Assembly (NCBI GenBank): GCA_963669405.2 | Contig: CAXXHF010000002.1 | Span: 310,001-374,000, forward strand | Direction: 5' to 3' | Origin: Aureisphaera sp963669405 | GTDB lineage: Bacteria; Bacteroidota; Bacteroidia; Flavobacteriales; Flavobacteriaceae | Length of the DNA: 64,000 bases | Notes under the pieces: model-generated | Told to the model about the DNA's origin: nothing | Seen by the model: the letters and a program-made list of their open reading frames with translations, nothing else | The model's database searches: none | In this document: one piece after another, positions 48,498-58,399 of the stretch | Numbering within the stretch: position 1 is the first letter of the stretch | How the letters are laid out: every line of letters starts with the position of its first letter | Program-made: the position numbers and the translations under genes

Positions 48498-49385
48498 ATG
48501 AAAAAGCTATTAATTTTATTGGTTTCTGTCGGGTTTGTTTTTACTTCCTGCGTGTCGAAAAAGCAATATGCCGAATTGGAAGCCAAACAAAAGAAAACTC
48601 AAGATTTATTAAATACTGCTACCGTTAAATTGAATGCCTGCGAAGCAGACAGAGCAGCAGCCAATGCACGCATTGCCTCATTGCAAGACCGTATTGCCGA
48701 TCTTCGCAAGACCAATTCTGATCTTATTCAAAGTTCGAAGGATTTAACGATCCTCACCAAACAAGGTGCTACGAACCTAGAGAAGTCATTAGAAAGTTTA
48801 AAAGAAAAAGACCTTAAAATTACCCGTTTGCAAGATGCCCTTAATAAAAAGGACAGTGTCACCCTTGCTTTGGTAACCAGCCTTAAAAAGGAAGTGGGTC
48901 TAAATGATGAAGACATTGAGATTAATGTGGAAAAAGGCGTGGTATTCATTTCGCTGAGCGATAAAGTATTATTTAGAAGTGGAAGCTATAATCTATCCTC
49001 TAGAGCCAATGTAATTCTAGGAAAGGTAGCGACCGTTATCAACAGCAAACCAGATTTTGAAGCATTGGTAGAAGGTCATACCGACAATGTCCCATATAAA
49101 AAGGGAGTATTAATCGACAACTGGGATTTAAGTGCCAAGCGGTCTACCGCTGTGGTAAGAAAACTAATGGAGCTGGGAGCAAACCCTGCACAATTAATTG
49201 CAGCAGGTAGAAGTGAATTCGTACCATTAGTTCCAAATGATACTGCCGAAAACAAATCGACCAACCGTAGGACTAAAATTTATATCCTCCCGAAAATCGA
49301 TCAGTTCTATGAAATGATTGAAGATGAATTGGAAGTACTTTCCAATGAAGGTGGTGAAGGTGAAGGCGACGGAGGAGGAAACTAG
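48498..49385 (+). CDS. OmpA family outer-membrane lipoprotein
   Basis: A 295-residue peptidoglycan-binding lipoprotein. A lipoprotein signal (lipobox FTSC, Cys17) is followed by a long coiled coil (about 25-120, EAKQKKTQDLLNT and LEKSLESLKEKDLK) and an OmpA C-terminal domain (about 150-275; LVEGHTDNVPYKK and LSAKRSTAVVRKL with the peptidoglycan-contact Asp and Arg). It is followed by an acidic, glycine-rich tail. It tethers the outer membrane to the cell wall. It has its own promoter (48448) and terminator (49410), so it is a single-gene unit and probably well expressed. Confidence 0.93.
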   Translation: MKKLLILLVSVGFVFTSCVSKKQYAELEAKQKKTQDLLNTATVKLNACEADRAAANARIASLQDRIADLRKTNSDLIQSSKDLTILTKQGATNLEKSLESLKEKDLKITRLQDALNKKDSVTLALVTSLKKEVGLNDEDIEINVEKGVVFISLSDKVLFRSGSYNLSSRANVILGKVATVINSKPDFEALVEGHTDNVPYKKGVLIDNWDLSAKRSTAVVRKLMELGANPAQLIAAGRSEFVPLVPNDTAENKSTNRRTKIYILPKIDQFYEMIEDELEVLSNEGGEGEGDGGGN

Positions 49386-49409
49386 AATTTTCTTCTAAAA
49401 AATTATATT

Positions 49410-49440
49410 CAAACCCAGCAAAAGCTGGGTTTGTTTGTTT
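49410..49440 (+). terminator. rho-independent terminator after the OmpA gene
   Basis: CAAACCCAGC at 49410-49419 pairs perfectly with GCTGGGTTTG at 49424-49433 around an AAAA loop, followed by TTTGTTT. Confidence 0.93.
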
Positions 49441-49575
49441 ATATACTTTAGTTCGCCCTCTTCAGCCCTTTGTTTATAAGGTTTTACGTATTTTTTTAAT
49501 ATTTTTATACAAATCCTGTCCAATTTTTCGATTCCAGTACGTCATAGCAATGTAAACAACAAAACAACACTACGT

Positions 49576-50181
49576 ATGAAAAAATTAATGCTACCCACCA
49601 TTGCATTGCTCATTATGGGTTTTACAACCAACGTACAGGAGCTTACCCAAGCAGAACGTGATTTTGCCAAGGAAGAAATGAACAAGACAAAAGAACACCT
49701 CCTTACAACAATTAAAGGTTTAAATGAAGCTCAGCTAAACTTTAAAAGTAGTTCAGATTCTTGGTCTATAGCAGAATGTACAGAGCACATTGCTATTTCA
49801 GAAAATAATATCTTCGGAATGCTACAAGGAGCTTTAGCTACTGAACCGGATCCTTCTAAAAGAGGAGATGTGAAAATGACTGATGAGCAAATTCTCCAAA
49901 TGATCCCAGATCGTACCAACAAAGTAAAAACAGCAAAACCCTTTGAACCTACAGGACAATTTGGTTCTCATAAAGGCACCGTAAAAGAATTTAAGACTAA
50001 AAGGAAAGCAAACATAGCTTTTGTGAAATCTACCGGAGAAGATTTACGCAATCGATATACTCAATTGCCTTTTGGCACTATCGATGCCTATCAAATCCTA
50101 CTGTTCATGTCTGCTCATACCGAACGGCATGTATTACAGATAAAAGAAATCATGGAACATCCAGATTTTCCAAAAAACTAA
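49576..50181 (+). CDS. DinB family protein
   Basis: A 201-residue exported protein (signal MKKLMLPTIALLIMGFTT) with a DinB four-helix bundle. Metal-binding histidines are seen as CTEHIAISENNIF (about residue 75) and the C-terminal MSAHTERHVLQIKEI (two His), as in DinB proteins. The family includes thiol transferases and proteins of unknown role. It is the first of a run of four + strand genes (DinB, SRPBCC, YCII, ECF sigma) with gaps of 5-40 bases, so it may belong to the ECF42 module. Confidence 0.88.
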   Translation: MKKLMLPTIALLIMGFTTNVQELTQAERDFAKEEMNKTKEHLLTTIKGLNEAQLNFKSSSDSWSIAECTEHIAISENNIFGMLQGALATEPDPSKRGDVKMTDEQILQMIPDRTNKVKTAKPFEPTGQFGSHKGTVKEFKTKRKANIAFVKSTGEDLRNRYTQLPFGTIDAYQILLFMSAHTERHVLQIKEIMEHPDFPKN

Positions 50182-50189
50182 AACATCTC

Positions 50190-50624
50190 ATGGAATACGC
50201 TATCAAACAACTTTTTCATATTGATGCTTCCAAGAACGAGGTATACAAAGCCATTACAAGCATTGAAGGTCTATCCAATTGGTGGACCGTTCAAACAAAA
50301 GGAGACGAAGGTATTGGAGCAGAAATTGAATTCGATTTTGGTTCTTTTCAAGGCCCTACTATGAAGGTTGTAGAACAAATTCCCAATGAAAAATTGGTTT
50401 GGGAATGTGTTGCAAGAAGTGAAGGGTGGCTTGGTCATACATTTGTCTTTGCATTGGATGAAAATGACGGCAAAACCAGAATCCGTTTTTCCCACAACGG
50501 CTGGCAAGAACAAGATGATTTTTACGCCCACTGTAGTTTTAGTTGGGGCCGATATATGCAAAGCCTTAGACAGTATTGCCAAACTGGCCACGGAGAAGCT
50601 TTTGGAAGTGAGGGCTATCGATAG
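50190..50624 (+). CDS. SRPBCC/AHSA1 domain protein
   Basis: A 144-residue START-like fold protein of the AHSA1/SRPBCC family: FHIDASKNEVYKAITSIEGLSNWWT at the N-terminus and RYMQSLRQYCQTGHGEAFG at the end, as in many ECF-linked AHSA1 proteins. These bind hydrophobic ligands or act as chaperone cofactors; the ligand is not known. It lies eight bases after the DinB gene and 38 bases before the YCII gene. Confidence 0.88.
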   Translation: MEYAIKQLFHIDASKNEVYKAITSIEGLSNWWTVQTKGDEGIGAEIEFDFGSFQGPTMKVVEQIPNEKLVWECVARSEGWLGHTFVFALDENDGKTRIRFSHNGWQEQDDFYAHCSFSWGRYMQSLRQYCQTGHGEAFGSEGYR

Positions 50625-50662
50625 AAAAATGAATAATTTACAAACAACTTAATATCAATACA

Positions 50663-51004
50663 ATGAACGAATATTTAATGATTATAAGAGGTGGAGAAGA
50701 TCTTTCAGAGAAATCTCCAGAAGAAATGCAAGAACATATGAACCATTGGCAACAATGGATGGGAGGACTTGCCCAAAATGGAAAACTTATAGGAGGACAG
50801 CCCCTGCAACGTGAAGGAAAGAGCCTCACCGAACGTGGAACCAAGGTTACTGATAGACCTTTGGCTGAAGGAAAGGAAATGGTTGGCGGATATATTATGG
50901 TTCGTGCCAATGATTTAGACGAAGCAACAGATTTGGCGAAGGGATGCCCAGGGTTTGAACACGATTGTACGATCGAAGTTCGTGAAATTGCACCAATGGG
51001 CTAA
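50663..51004 (+). CDS. YCII/DGPF-domain protein
   Basis: A 113-residue YCII-like protein of the DGPF group. The family core is recognised in LAEGKEMVGGYIMVRANDLDEATDLAKGC, where the DGPF motif is replaced by TDRPLAEGKE. Ferredoxin-like fold, with a conserved His and Asp expected. DGPF proteins are the well-known genomic partners of ECF42 sigma factors and may act in stress response. It ends five bases before the sigma gene. Confidence 0.88.
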   Translation: MNEYLMIIRGGEDLSEKSPEEMQEHMNHWQQWMGGLAQNGKLIGGQPLQREGKSLTERGTKVTDRPLAEGKEMVGGYIMVRANDLDEATDLAKGCPGFEHDCTIEVREIAPMG

Positions 51005-51009
51005 TCTCT

Positions 51010-52290
51010 TTGGAAAAAGGTAGCTCCATAGACCATACCTTAAACCATCTTTTTAGACAAGAGTCTGGAAAGATGGTTTCGGTTTTGATCAAAATTTTTG
51101 GATCGGAAAATATTGAACTGGCCGAAGACGTGGTTCAAGATGCACTCCTCCGTGCGTTGGAAGTTTGGAAATTTCGGGGAGTTCCAGACAATCCCAGAGC
51201 TTGGCTATACCGTACTGCAAAAAATAAGGCTATCGATATCATTCGGAGAAATAAACACAGTAGAACTATCGACTTTTCAGACCCCAAAAGACAGTTGTTA
51301 ACTTCAGAATACACCTTGACCCCTACTATGAATGGCTATTGGGAGGAAGCCCAAATACAAGATGATTTTTTAGGTATGATGTACGCATGTTGTCATCCCG
51401 AAATTTCTCAGGAGAATCAAGTAACTTTTATCCTAAAGTCTCTGTGTGGCTTCAGCACCAAAGAAATAGCAAAGTCCTTCTTAACTTCCGAAACTACAAT
51501 CTCTAAAAGGCTCTATCGAACCAAGGAACACTTCAGAAAACACAAAATTACTCCTCAAATTCCGTCGTTCGAGCACATAAGTCCAAGAACCAAAACGGTT
51601 TTAAGTGCTATTTATCTGATGTTCAATGAAGGTTATAATTCTACACATTCAGAAGAGCTCATACGTAATGACCTGATTTCTCAGTCCCTACACCTCTGTA
51701 AGGCAATGCTCAATCATGAAAAAACAAAGCTTCCCGAAGTATATGCACTCATGGCACTCATGTGTTTTCACACCTCTCGAATAGATAGTCGATTAACAGA
51801 GGAAGGGAAACTCATACAATTGGCAAAGCAAGATCGAACCCTTTGGAATAAAGAGCTCATTGATGCAGGAACCAGATACTTGTTTAAAGCTGGTACTGGA
51901 GATACTTTTTCTACATATCATTGTGAAGCCAGTATCGCTTACCAACATTGTATTGCAGGCAATTATGAAGATACGAATTGGCAGATTATTCTTTATCAAT
52001 ACGACCTGCTACTATCTATTGAAGAAGACCCTGTGGTTGCTCTTAATAGGTGCTTGGTTATTTCTATACTCAATGGCCCAGAAAAGGCATTATCTGAACT
52101 AAAATCCTTGGGAAATAGTCAAATTCTGGAAAATTACTACCTATACCATTCCAGCATTGCAGCTATGCACGAGCAACTGGGACAAAAGGATTTGGCTATA
52201 ATTCACTTTAAAAAATCATTAAAGCTTACCCAATCAAAACAGGAACAGGTTTTCATTTCAGAAAGAATTGCTAATCTTGAAGATGATTAG
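51010..52290 (+). CDS. ECF42-type RNA polymerase sigma factor
   Basis: A 426-residue sigma factor of the ECF42 type. Sigma-2 is seen in VVQDALLRALEVWKFRGVPDNPRAWLY, sigma-4 in SLCGFSTKEIAKSFLTSETTISKRLYR, and a long C-terminal extension (residues about 180-426) with TPR-like helices (FHTSRIDSRLTEEGKLIQLA, EQLGQKDLAIIHFKKSLKL). The start is TTG at 51010, five bases after the YCII stop; no ATG is near. ECF42 factors have no anti-sigma and the extension regulates them. It probably controls the DGPF protein gene next to it. Confidence 0.9.
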   Translation: MEKGSSIDHTLNHLFRQESGKMVSVLIKIFGSENIELAEDVVQDALLRALEVWKFRGVPDNPRAWLYRTAKNKAIDIIRRNKHSRTIDFSDPKRQLLTSEYTLTPTMNGYWEEAQIQDDFLGMMYACCHPEISQENQVTFILKSLCGFSTKEIAKSFLTSETTISKRLYRTKEHFRKHKITPQIPSFEHISPRTKTVLSAIYLMFNEGYNSTHSEELIRNDLISQSLHLCKAMLNHEKTKLPEVYALMALMCFHTSRIDSRLTEEGKLIQLAKQDRTLWNKELIDAGTRYLFKAGTGDTFSTYHCEASIAYQHCIAGNYEDTNWQIILYQYDLLLSIEEDPVVALNRCLVISILNGPEKALSELKSLGNSQILENYYLYHSSIAAMHEQLGQKDLAIIHFKKSLKLTQSKQEQVFISERIANLEDD

Positions 52291-52315
52291 CAGTACTTAT
52301 TCGATGCAAATTGAA

Positions 52316-52933
52316 CTAAATTTCCAAACTCCCTTTTCCTTCACGGATTAGTTCAGGTTGGCCCGAAGTAAGGTCAATTACCGTAGAAGCCACATTGCCA
52401 CCATAACCACCATCAATAACTACATCGACCAAGTCTGCCCATTTTTCATAGATTAGTTCTGGATCTGTAGTATATTCAATCACTTCATCTTCGTCTTTAA
52501 TAGAAGTGGAAACAATTGGATTTCCCAATGTATTTACAATTGCTTGCGTAATGGAATGATCTGGAACTCGAATTCCAACTTCCTTCTTCTTTTTAAAAAC
52601 ACTAGGTAGGTTATTGTTCCCAGGCAATATGAAGGTATAAGGTCCTGGCAATGCCCGTTTTAGCAGTTTAAAGGTACTGGTGTCTATCTGCTTCACATAA
52701 TCACTTAAATTGCTTAGGTCCTCGCAAATAAATGAAAAATTGGCTTTCTCCAATTTCACCCCTTTTATTTTGGCAATACGCTCTAAAGCGCCTTTGTGGG
52801 TTATATCACATCCCAAGGCATATACCGTGTCACTAGGATAGATTACCAACCCACCCGCTTTCAACACATTTACCACCTTCATAATTTCCTTAGGGTTCGG
52901 ATTTTCTTCGTAAATTTTAATGAATTCTGCCAT
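52316..52933 (-). CDS. threonylcarbamoyl-AMP synthase (TsaC/Sua5/YrdC)
   Basis: Makes threonylcarbamoyl-AMP from threonine, bicarbonate and ATP for the t6A37 tRNA modification. The 205-residue protein begins at the ATG at 52933 (MAEFIKIYEENPNPKEIM); the longer frame to 53023 lacks support. YrdC fold motifs are IYPSDTVYALGCDITHKGAL, LPGPYTFILPGN and VGIRVPDHSITQAIV. YciO-type paralogues exist, so this may be TsaC or YciO. It is convergent with the sigma factor gene. Confidence 0.9.
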   Translation of the reverse strand: MAEFIKIYEENPNPKEIMKVVNVLKAGGLVIYPSDTVYALGCDITHKGALERIAKIKGVKLEKANFSFICEDLSNLSDYVKQIDTSTFKLLKRALPGPYTFILPGNNNLPSVFKKKKEVGIRVPDHSITQAIVNTLGNPIVSTSIKDEDEVIEYTTDPELIYEKWADLVDVVIDGGYGGNVASTVIDLTSGQPELIREGKGSLEI

Positions 52934-53053
52934 CACAATAGGTTTTAGGGCTACCGTATACAAAGGAATCCTTTGTCCATTAAATATACGGCAGATTTCA
53001 CTTCTTTCATAATAGATTCTCAAATATTCCGTTGTATTATAAAACCTTCCTCT

Positions 53054-53935
53054 ATGAAAAAAATAGTTAGTTGCGTTGTTTTTTTCTGCAGCCTTACTCT
53101 TTTTTTATTTTCATGTTCTTCAGAAGATGATACCGCAATAGCTACTCCTGATGGAGAAGCATTGGAAGCTGTTTCTTTTTTAAATGAATCTTATGGGGCT
53201 AATCCACATCAGGTATACGATCTATACTTACCGCAAGGAAGAAGCATAGACAAAACCAAAACCATCATGCTCATTCATGGCGGAGGCTGGACCGAAGGTG
53301 ATAAAGAGGATATGTTACCATTTGTGGAAGTACTTCAGCAACTGCATCCCGATCATGCCATTGTAAACATAAACTATGTACTGGCAAACGTAACTACACC
53401 TGCATTCCCAAATCAATTTTTAGACATAGAAACCGTAATTGAAAAATTGAATTCTGAACGGGAGGAGCTTCAAATTTCCAATCAATTTGGAATGATTGGC
53501 ACGAGTGCCGGTGCTCACTTAGCTTTAATGTACGATTCGGTCTACGATAATGATGATCAAGTAAAATTTGTGGCAAACATGGTAGGGCCTACAGATTTTA
53601 CAGATCCATTTTATGCCAATGATCCCAACTTTAACTTTGCGCTGGCTTTGTTGGTTGATGAAAATCAATACTCAGGCAATTATGCTGAAGCATTGAGCCC
53701 TGTATACAATGTGCAGCCAAATACCAGCCCTGTAGTCATGTTTTACGGAAATCAAGACCCATTGGTTCCATTGTCTAATGGAATACGTATGGAAGCTGCC
53801 TTAAACCAGAGCCAGACTTCTCATGGTTTCACGGTTTATGAAGGGGGGCATGGAGATGATTGGACTGAGGCTGATCGATTAAATTTACAGCAGCAAATTA
53901 GTGAATACATTGATACCTACTTAGCAATTGACTAG
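53054..53935 (+). CDS. alpha/beta-hydrolase esterase lipoprotein
   Basis: A 293-residue exported esterase. The start at 53054 gives a lipoprotein signal (lipobox LFSC); the extra upstream frame is unsupported. The oxyanion segment HGGGWTEGDKED is of the hormone-sensitive-lipase/BD-FAE type, the nucleophile is GTSAGAH, and the acid and base are in YGNQDPLVP and GGHGDDW. The triad is complete. Acts in the periplasm or at the outer membrane on an unknown ester. It is divergent from the TsaC-like gene. Confidence 0.9.
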   Translation: MKKIVSCVVFFCSLTLFLFSCSSEDDTAIATPDGEALEAVSFLNESYGANPHQVYDLYLPQGRSIDKTKTIMLIHGGGWTEGDKEDMLPFVEVLQQLHPDHAIVNINYVLANVTTPAFPNQFLDIETVIEKLNSEREELQISNQFGMIGTSAGAHLALMYDSVYDNDDQVKFVANMVGPTDFTDPFYANDPNFNFALALLVDENQYSGNYAEALSPVYNVQPNTSPVVMFYGNQDPLVPLSNGIRMEAALNQSQTSHGFTVYEGGHGDDWTEADRLNLQQQISEYIDTYLAID

Positions 53936-53940
53936 GGTTG

Positions 53941-54564
53941 TTATTCTTTTTTCTTTAAAGCTATTGCTTTCTCAGTAATAAAAGAAACTGCAGCTCCAAA
54001 TGAAGCAATCCCTGTTGTAATTAAGATTACCGCAATAAGTCGCCCTATTTTTGTTACAGGGTACAAGTCACCATAACCTACCGTTGTAATGGTAACAAAA
54101 CTCCACCAGAGCGCGTCTTCAGCAGTTTTAATATTACCTTCTACTTGTTCTACATACAAAACCCCAGTAGTTGTAATTACCATGATTGTTACCGCACAAA
54201 AAACCACAAATCCATATAACGAGCTCGTCTTATTTTCTTTGATAAATTCTACAAGTAGTTTAATGGATTTTATAATCCTAAAGACTCTAAAAATCCTAAA
54301 GATTCTAATATAACGCAATTCCGTAATCACAGGGATAGAGGACAATAAATCTAACCATCCTATGGTATAAAAATACTTCCATTTGTTTTTGGCCAAATAA
54401 AGTTGCTTAAGAAAATCATATAAAAAGAAGAAGCACAAAATGAAATCAAAAAAAGTAAGGAGCCTGTTTATTTCACTCCCTTGGTCCAAGAACAAGGAAA
54501 CAGAAAGTAACGCAATACTGAAAATGGATAGTAATGCTATTACAATATTGGAAACTGAGATCAT
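53941..54564 (-). CDS. potassium channel (ion transporter)
   Basis: A 207-residue membrane protein of the voltage-gated channel type, shorter than a full six-helix channel but with about six segments. The selectivity filter TVGYGD is seen in FVTITTVGYGDLYPVTK, preceded by a pore helix (ALWWSF) and followed by an outer helix. The voltage-sensor-like segment RYIRIFRIFRVFRIIKSIK has regularly spaced arginines. The inferred role is K+ conductance. It lies between the esterase and the pcrA-like helicase, five bases from the latter, with which it shares a strand. Confidence 0.92.
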   Translation of the reverse strand: MISVSNIVIALLSIFSIALLSVSLFLDQGSEINRLLTFFDFILCFFFLYDFLKQLYLAKNKWKYFYTIGWLDLLSSIPVITELRYIRIFRIFRVFRIIKSIKLLVEFIKENKTSSLYGFVVFCAVTIMVITTTGVLYVEQVEGNIKTAEDALWWSFVTITTVGYGDLYPVTKIGRLIAVILITTGIASFGAAVSFITEKAIALKKKE

Positions 54565-54568
54565 ATCC

Positions 54569-56890
54569 CTAAGGTGTTATAACTTCTAATTTAGCGAATC
54601 TTAATAAGAGCTTTTTTAATCCGCCATTATCAAATTGGATTTCAGCTTTGGTATCGGCCCCTACCCCTTCAATTTTCAAGATTTTTCCCTTTCCAAAACG
54701 AACATGCTTTACAAAGGTTCCTACAGAGATATTATGTGCTGAAGGATCAAAATTTTTATTTGCAGAGCTACTTACTGGTTTTAATTTTCTAAGCTTTCGC
54801 AACTGTTCTTCACTGGGTCCTTTGGGTGGTGATCCTGAAGTTGGTTTTCGTAAACGCAGTTTACTTTTATCTACTTCTCCAAAGATATCAGCATCCAACA
54901 AAGGTTTATATCGATGTTCGGTTACTGGTGTAAGATATTCCAGGTAACTTTCATCTATTTCTTCAATAAATCGGCTGGGTTCGGCATCGATCAATTTTCC
55001 CCAACGGTAACGACTTTGGGTATAGGTAAGAAATGCTTGCTTTTCAGCTCGTGTCAATGCAACGTAGAACAAACGGCGCTCTTCTTCCAACTCGGCCCGG
55101 GTATTCATACTCATACCACTGGGAAATAAGTCTTCTTCCATCCCTACTATATAAACGTAAGGAAATTCCAATCCTTTGGCCAAATGTACAGTCATAAGAG
55201 CGACCCGATCGTCATCTCCTTTGTCATTATCCATATCGGTTGCCAAAGCAACATCTTCCAAAAACTCTGCTAAGGATCCTGTAGTGTCTGCCAGTTCTTT
55301 TTGTTCCTCCACAAAATCGCGCATCCCATTTAGTAACTCCTCAATATTTTCGATTCGCGCAATGCCTTCAGGGGTTCCATCTTTCTTCAATTCCTGAACC
55401 AAACCGGTTTTCTTGGTTACATGTTCTGCAATCTGAAAGGCATCGTAACTCTGGTTCGTCACCTGAAAACTTTCAATCATGGTTACGAAATTCTGAAGTT
55501 TGGTCTGGGTGCCTTTATTGATTTTTAAATCAATCTTATCAATCGCTTTCATCACCTCAAAAATGGATCGATCATAATGATTGGCGGCTACCGTGAGTTT
55601 ATCAATGGTGGTTTGACCAATACCCCTTGTTGGATAATTGATCACTCTTTTTAAAGCTTCTTCATCTTTAGGATTCAGAATGAGTCTCAAATAAGCCAAA
55701 ACATCTTTAATTTCCTTACGCTGGTAGAAACTGAGCCCTCCATAGATTCTATATGGAATGTCTTTCTTTCGAAGCGCATCTTCCATGGCACGGGATTGCG
55801 CATTAGTACGATACAAAATGGCAAAATCTCCATACCCAATCTGGTTGTTCATAGCCGTCTCAAAGATATTGCTAGCTACAAAACGTCCTTCATCACCATC
55901 GGTCATGCTTCGGTTCACCTTTATTTTGTTTCCTTCGGCATTAGCGGTCCAAACTACTTTCTCTAGACGATTTTTGTTTTTTTCAATAATACTATTGGCT
56001 GCATTTACAATATTCTTGGTAGATCTGTAATTCTGCTCCAATCGATAGGTCTTTACATCATCATAGTCTTTCTGAAAGTTGAGGATGTTATTGATATTAG
56101 CTCCTCGGAATGCATAAATACTCTGAGCATCATCACCTACCACACAAATATTCTGAAAACGATCACTCAAAGCGCGTACAATCAAATACTGGCTATGATT
56201 GGTATCTTGGTACTCATCTACCAATATATAACGGAAGCGATCCTGATACTTAGCCAAAACTTGTGGAAAACGTGTAAGGAGCTCGTTGGTTTTCAGTAAT
56301 AGATCGTCAAAATCCATTGCTCCAGCCTTAAAACACCGTTCTACATAGTTTTTATAGATATCTCCCAAACGAGGCATCTTTGCCATGGCATCGGCTTCCA
56401 TCAATTCAGGGTTCTGAAAATAGGCCTTTACGGTGATCAAACTATTTTTATAGGAAGAAATACGGGAATAGACCTGCTTGTATTTGTAGATATCCTTATC
56501 CAACTGCATTTCTTTGATAATAGCCCTGATCACACTTTGGGAGTCTTGGGTATCATAAATGGTGAAATTGGAAGGGTATCCTAATTTATCAGCTTCAAAA
56601 CGAAGGATTTTAGCAAAAACACTGTGGAAGGTACCCATCCAAAGGTTTTTTGCTTCACTATTACCAACAATCTGGGCAATACGTTTTTTCATTTCACGGG
56701 CTGCCTTATTGGTAAAGGTCAATGCCAAAATATTAAACGCGTCTACTCCTTGAGACATGAGATAGGCAATGCGAAAAGTAAGTACACGGGTCTTTCCCGA
56801 TCCTGCACCAGCAATCACAATCATAGCTCCGTCCTTTTGCAATACGGGTGCCCTCTGAGCATCGTTTAACTGTTCTAAATAATCCTGCAA
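54569..56890 (-). CDS. pcrA: UvrD/PcrA-type DNA helicase
   Basis: A 773-residue superfamily 1 3'-5' DNA helicase for repair and replication restart. Walker A is AGAGSGKT (motif I), motif II is VDEYQDTN, motif III is VVGDDAQSIYAFRGA, motif IV LEQNYRS, motif V TVHLAKGLEFPYVYIVG and motif VI FYVALTRA. Length and order are as in PcrA/UvrD; the gene symbol is by best match. The upstream 206-bp gap to the M20 gene is divergent. Confidence 0.93.
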   Translation of the reverse strand: MQDYLEQLNDAQRAPVLQKDGAMIVIAGAGSGKTRVLTFRIAYLMSQGVDAFNILALTFTNKAAREMKKRIAQIVGNSEAKNLWMGTFHSVFAKILRFEADKLGYPSNFTIYDTQDSQSVIRAIIKEMQLDKDIYKYKQVYSRISSYKNSLITVKAYFQNPELMEADAMAKMPRLGDIYKNYVERCFKAGAMDFDDLLLKTNELLTRFPQVLAKYQDRFRYILVDEYQDTNHSQYLIVRALSDRFQNICVVGDDAQSIYAFRGANINNILNFQKDYDDVKTYRLEQNYRSTKNIVNAANSIIEKNKNRLEKVVWTANAEGNKIKVNRSMTDGDEGRFVASNIFETAMNNQIGYGDFAILYRTNAQSRAMEDALRKKDIPYRIYGGLSFYQRKEIKDVLAYLRLILNPKDEEALKRVINYPTRGIGQTTIDKLTVAANHYDRSIFEVMKAIDKIDLKINKGTQTKLQNFVTMIESFQVTNQSYDAFQIAEHVTKKTGLVQELKKDGTPEGIARIENIEELLNGMRDFVEEQKELADTTGSLAEFLEDVALATDMDNDKGDDDRVALMTVHLAKGLEFPYVYIVGMEEDLFPSGMSMNTRAELEEERRLFYVALTRAEKQAFLTYTQSRYRWGKLIDAEPSRFIEEIDESYLEYLTPVTEHRYKPLLDADIFGEVDKSKLRLRKPTSGSPPKGPSEEQLRKLRKLKPVSSSANKNFDPSAHNISVGTFVKHVRFGKGKILKIEGVGADTKAEIQFDNGGLKKLLLRFAKLEVITP

Positions 56891-57096
56891 ATCCCTTTTT
56901 TAACTGAAGTAATTATAAGGTGTGAAAATACAGAAATTCGAGGGAATGGAATGAAGGCATTTTCAGAATTTATAAACAACTCATACACGTTGGAGTTACT
57001 GGAAATTTTAAATATCTTTAGCACAATGGATCAAGTTTTAGAAACCAACATTTGGCGTAGTACCTGCGCCTTTCTATTTTTATTTACAATTACCTT

Positions 57097-58380
57097 ATGA
57101 AAAGATCAATAGCTATTGCATTTTTGGCATTATTACTTGTGGGAACAAGTTATGCGCAGATGGACAGAGAAGTCTTAAACGACATTGAACAGATAGAATC
57201 CAAAGTCATTGACTGGCGACATCATTTCCATCAAAACCCTGAACTTTCGAATAGAGAATTCAACACGGCTGCAAAAATTGCAGAACATCTCAAAAGCCTG
57301 GGCATTAAAGTTCAAACTGGAATAGCCAAAACTGGCGTGGTTGGAATTCTTGAGGGCAGTCAACCTGGAAAGGTTGTGGCTTTACGTGCAGATATTGATG
57401 CTTTGCCAGTTACGGAGCGAAATGATTTATCATTTAAAAGCGAAGTGACTGCTACTTTTTTAGATAAAGAAACCGGAGTTATGCACGCTTGTGGACACGA
57501 CACACATATTTCGATTCTCATGGGTGTTGCCGAAGTATTGTCTAAACATAAAGATAAAATAAAAGGGACCGTGAAATTCATTTTTCAACCAGCTGAAGAA
57601 GGACCTCCTCCAGGTGAAGAAGGTGGAGCCAAACTCATGATTAAAGAAGGTGTTTTAAAAAACCCTGATGTAGATGCCATCTTTGGATTGCACATTAATA
57701 GCGGAACTCCTGTAGGAACCATAAAATACAAAAGTGGTGGTACTATGGCAGCTGTAGAACGCTTTGTAGTGAACGTAAAGGGAAAACAGACCCATGGCTC
57801 AGCTCCATGGTCAGGTGTGGATCCCATTCTTATTTCAGCAAAAATTATAGATGGATTTCAAACTATTATTAGTCGAGAATCTCCTTTGGTAGAAGAAGCA
57901 GCTGTAATTACAGTTGGTAAAATTACGGCTGGGGTTCGTTTTAATATCATCCCCGAAAGTGCAGAGATGATTGGTACTGTACGCACCTTAGACCCAAATA
58001 TGCGTGAACTTATCATGCGCCGTATGACCGAAATGGCTCGAGACATTGCTAAAGCCTATGGAGGTACTGCCGAAATCGAGTGGCAAAACAATACCGTGGT
58101 TACTTTTAATGATCCGGCACTTACTGCACAAATGCTACCAACTCTGGAACAGGTTGCCGGAAAGGATCATGTAAAGTTGATGAAAGCCACTACTGGCGGA
58201 GAAGATTTTTCCTATTTTCAGGAAGTAGTTCCTGGTTTTTATTTTTTCTTAGGAGGAATGACTCCCGAAAATACAAAGCCCTTTCCCCACCACACTCCTG
58301 ATTTTAAAATTGACGATGCTGGACTGCTATTAGGGGTAAAGGCCATGACTCAAGTTGCTATCGATTATTTAGCGAATTAA
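57097..58380 (+). CDS. M20 family amidohydrolase, exported
   Basis: A 427-residue metallopeptidase of the M20D type (N-acyl amino acid or hippurate hydrolase). A signal peptide (AIAFLALLLVGTSYAQ) leads to the periplasm. Zinc-binding motifs HACGHDTH, PAEEG and GGEDFSYF are present, and the dimerisation domain carries THGSAPWSGVDPI. The substrate may be an N-acyl amino acid or a dipeptide. It is followed 19 bases later by the FMN protein gene on the same strand. Confidence 0.93.
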   Translation: MKRSIAIAFLALLLVGTSYAQMDREVLNDIEQIESKVIDWRHHFHQNPELSNREFNTAAKIAEHLKSLGIKVQTGIAKTGVVGILEGSQPGKVVALRADIDALPVTERNDLSFKSEVTATFLDKETGVMHACGHDTHISILMGVAEVLSKHKDKIKGTVKFIFQPAEEGPPPGEEGGAKLMIKEGVLKNPDVDAIFGLHINSGTPVGTIKYKSGGTMAAVERFVVNVKGKQTHGSAPWSGVDPILISAKIIDGFQTIISRESPLVEEAAVITVGKITAGVRFNIIPESAEMIGTVRTLDPNMRELIMRRMTEMARDIAKAYGGTAEIEWQNNTVVTFNDPALTAQMLPTLEQVAGKDHVKLMKATTGGEDFSYFQEVVPGFYFFLGGMTPENTKPFPHHTPDFKIDDAGLLLGVKAMTQVAIDYLAN

Positions 58381-58399
58381 AAAACAAAAAGAACGATTT

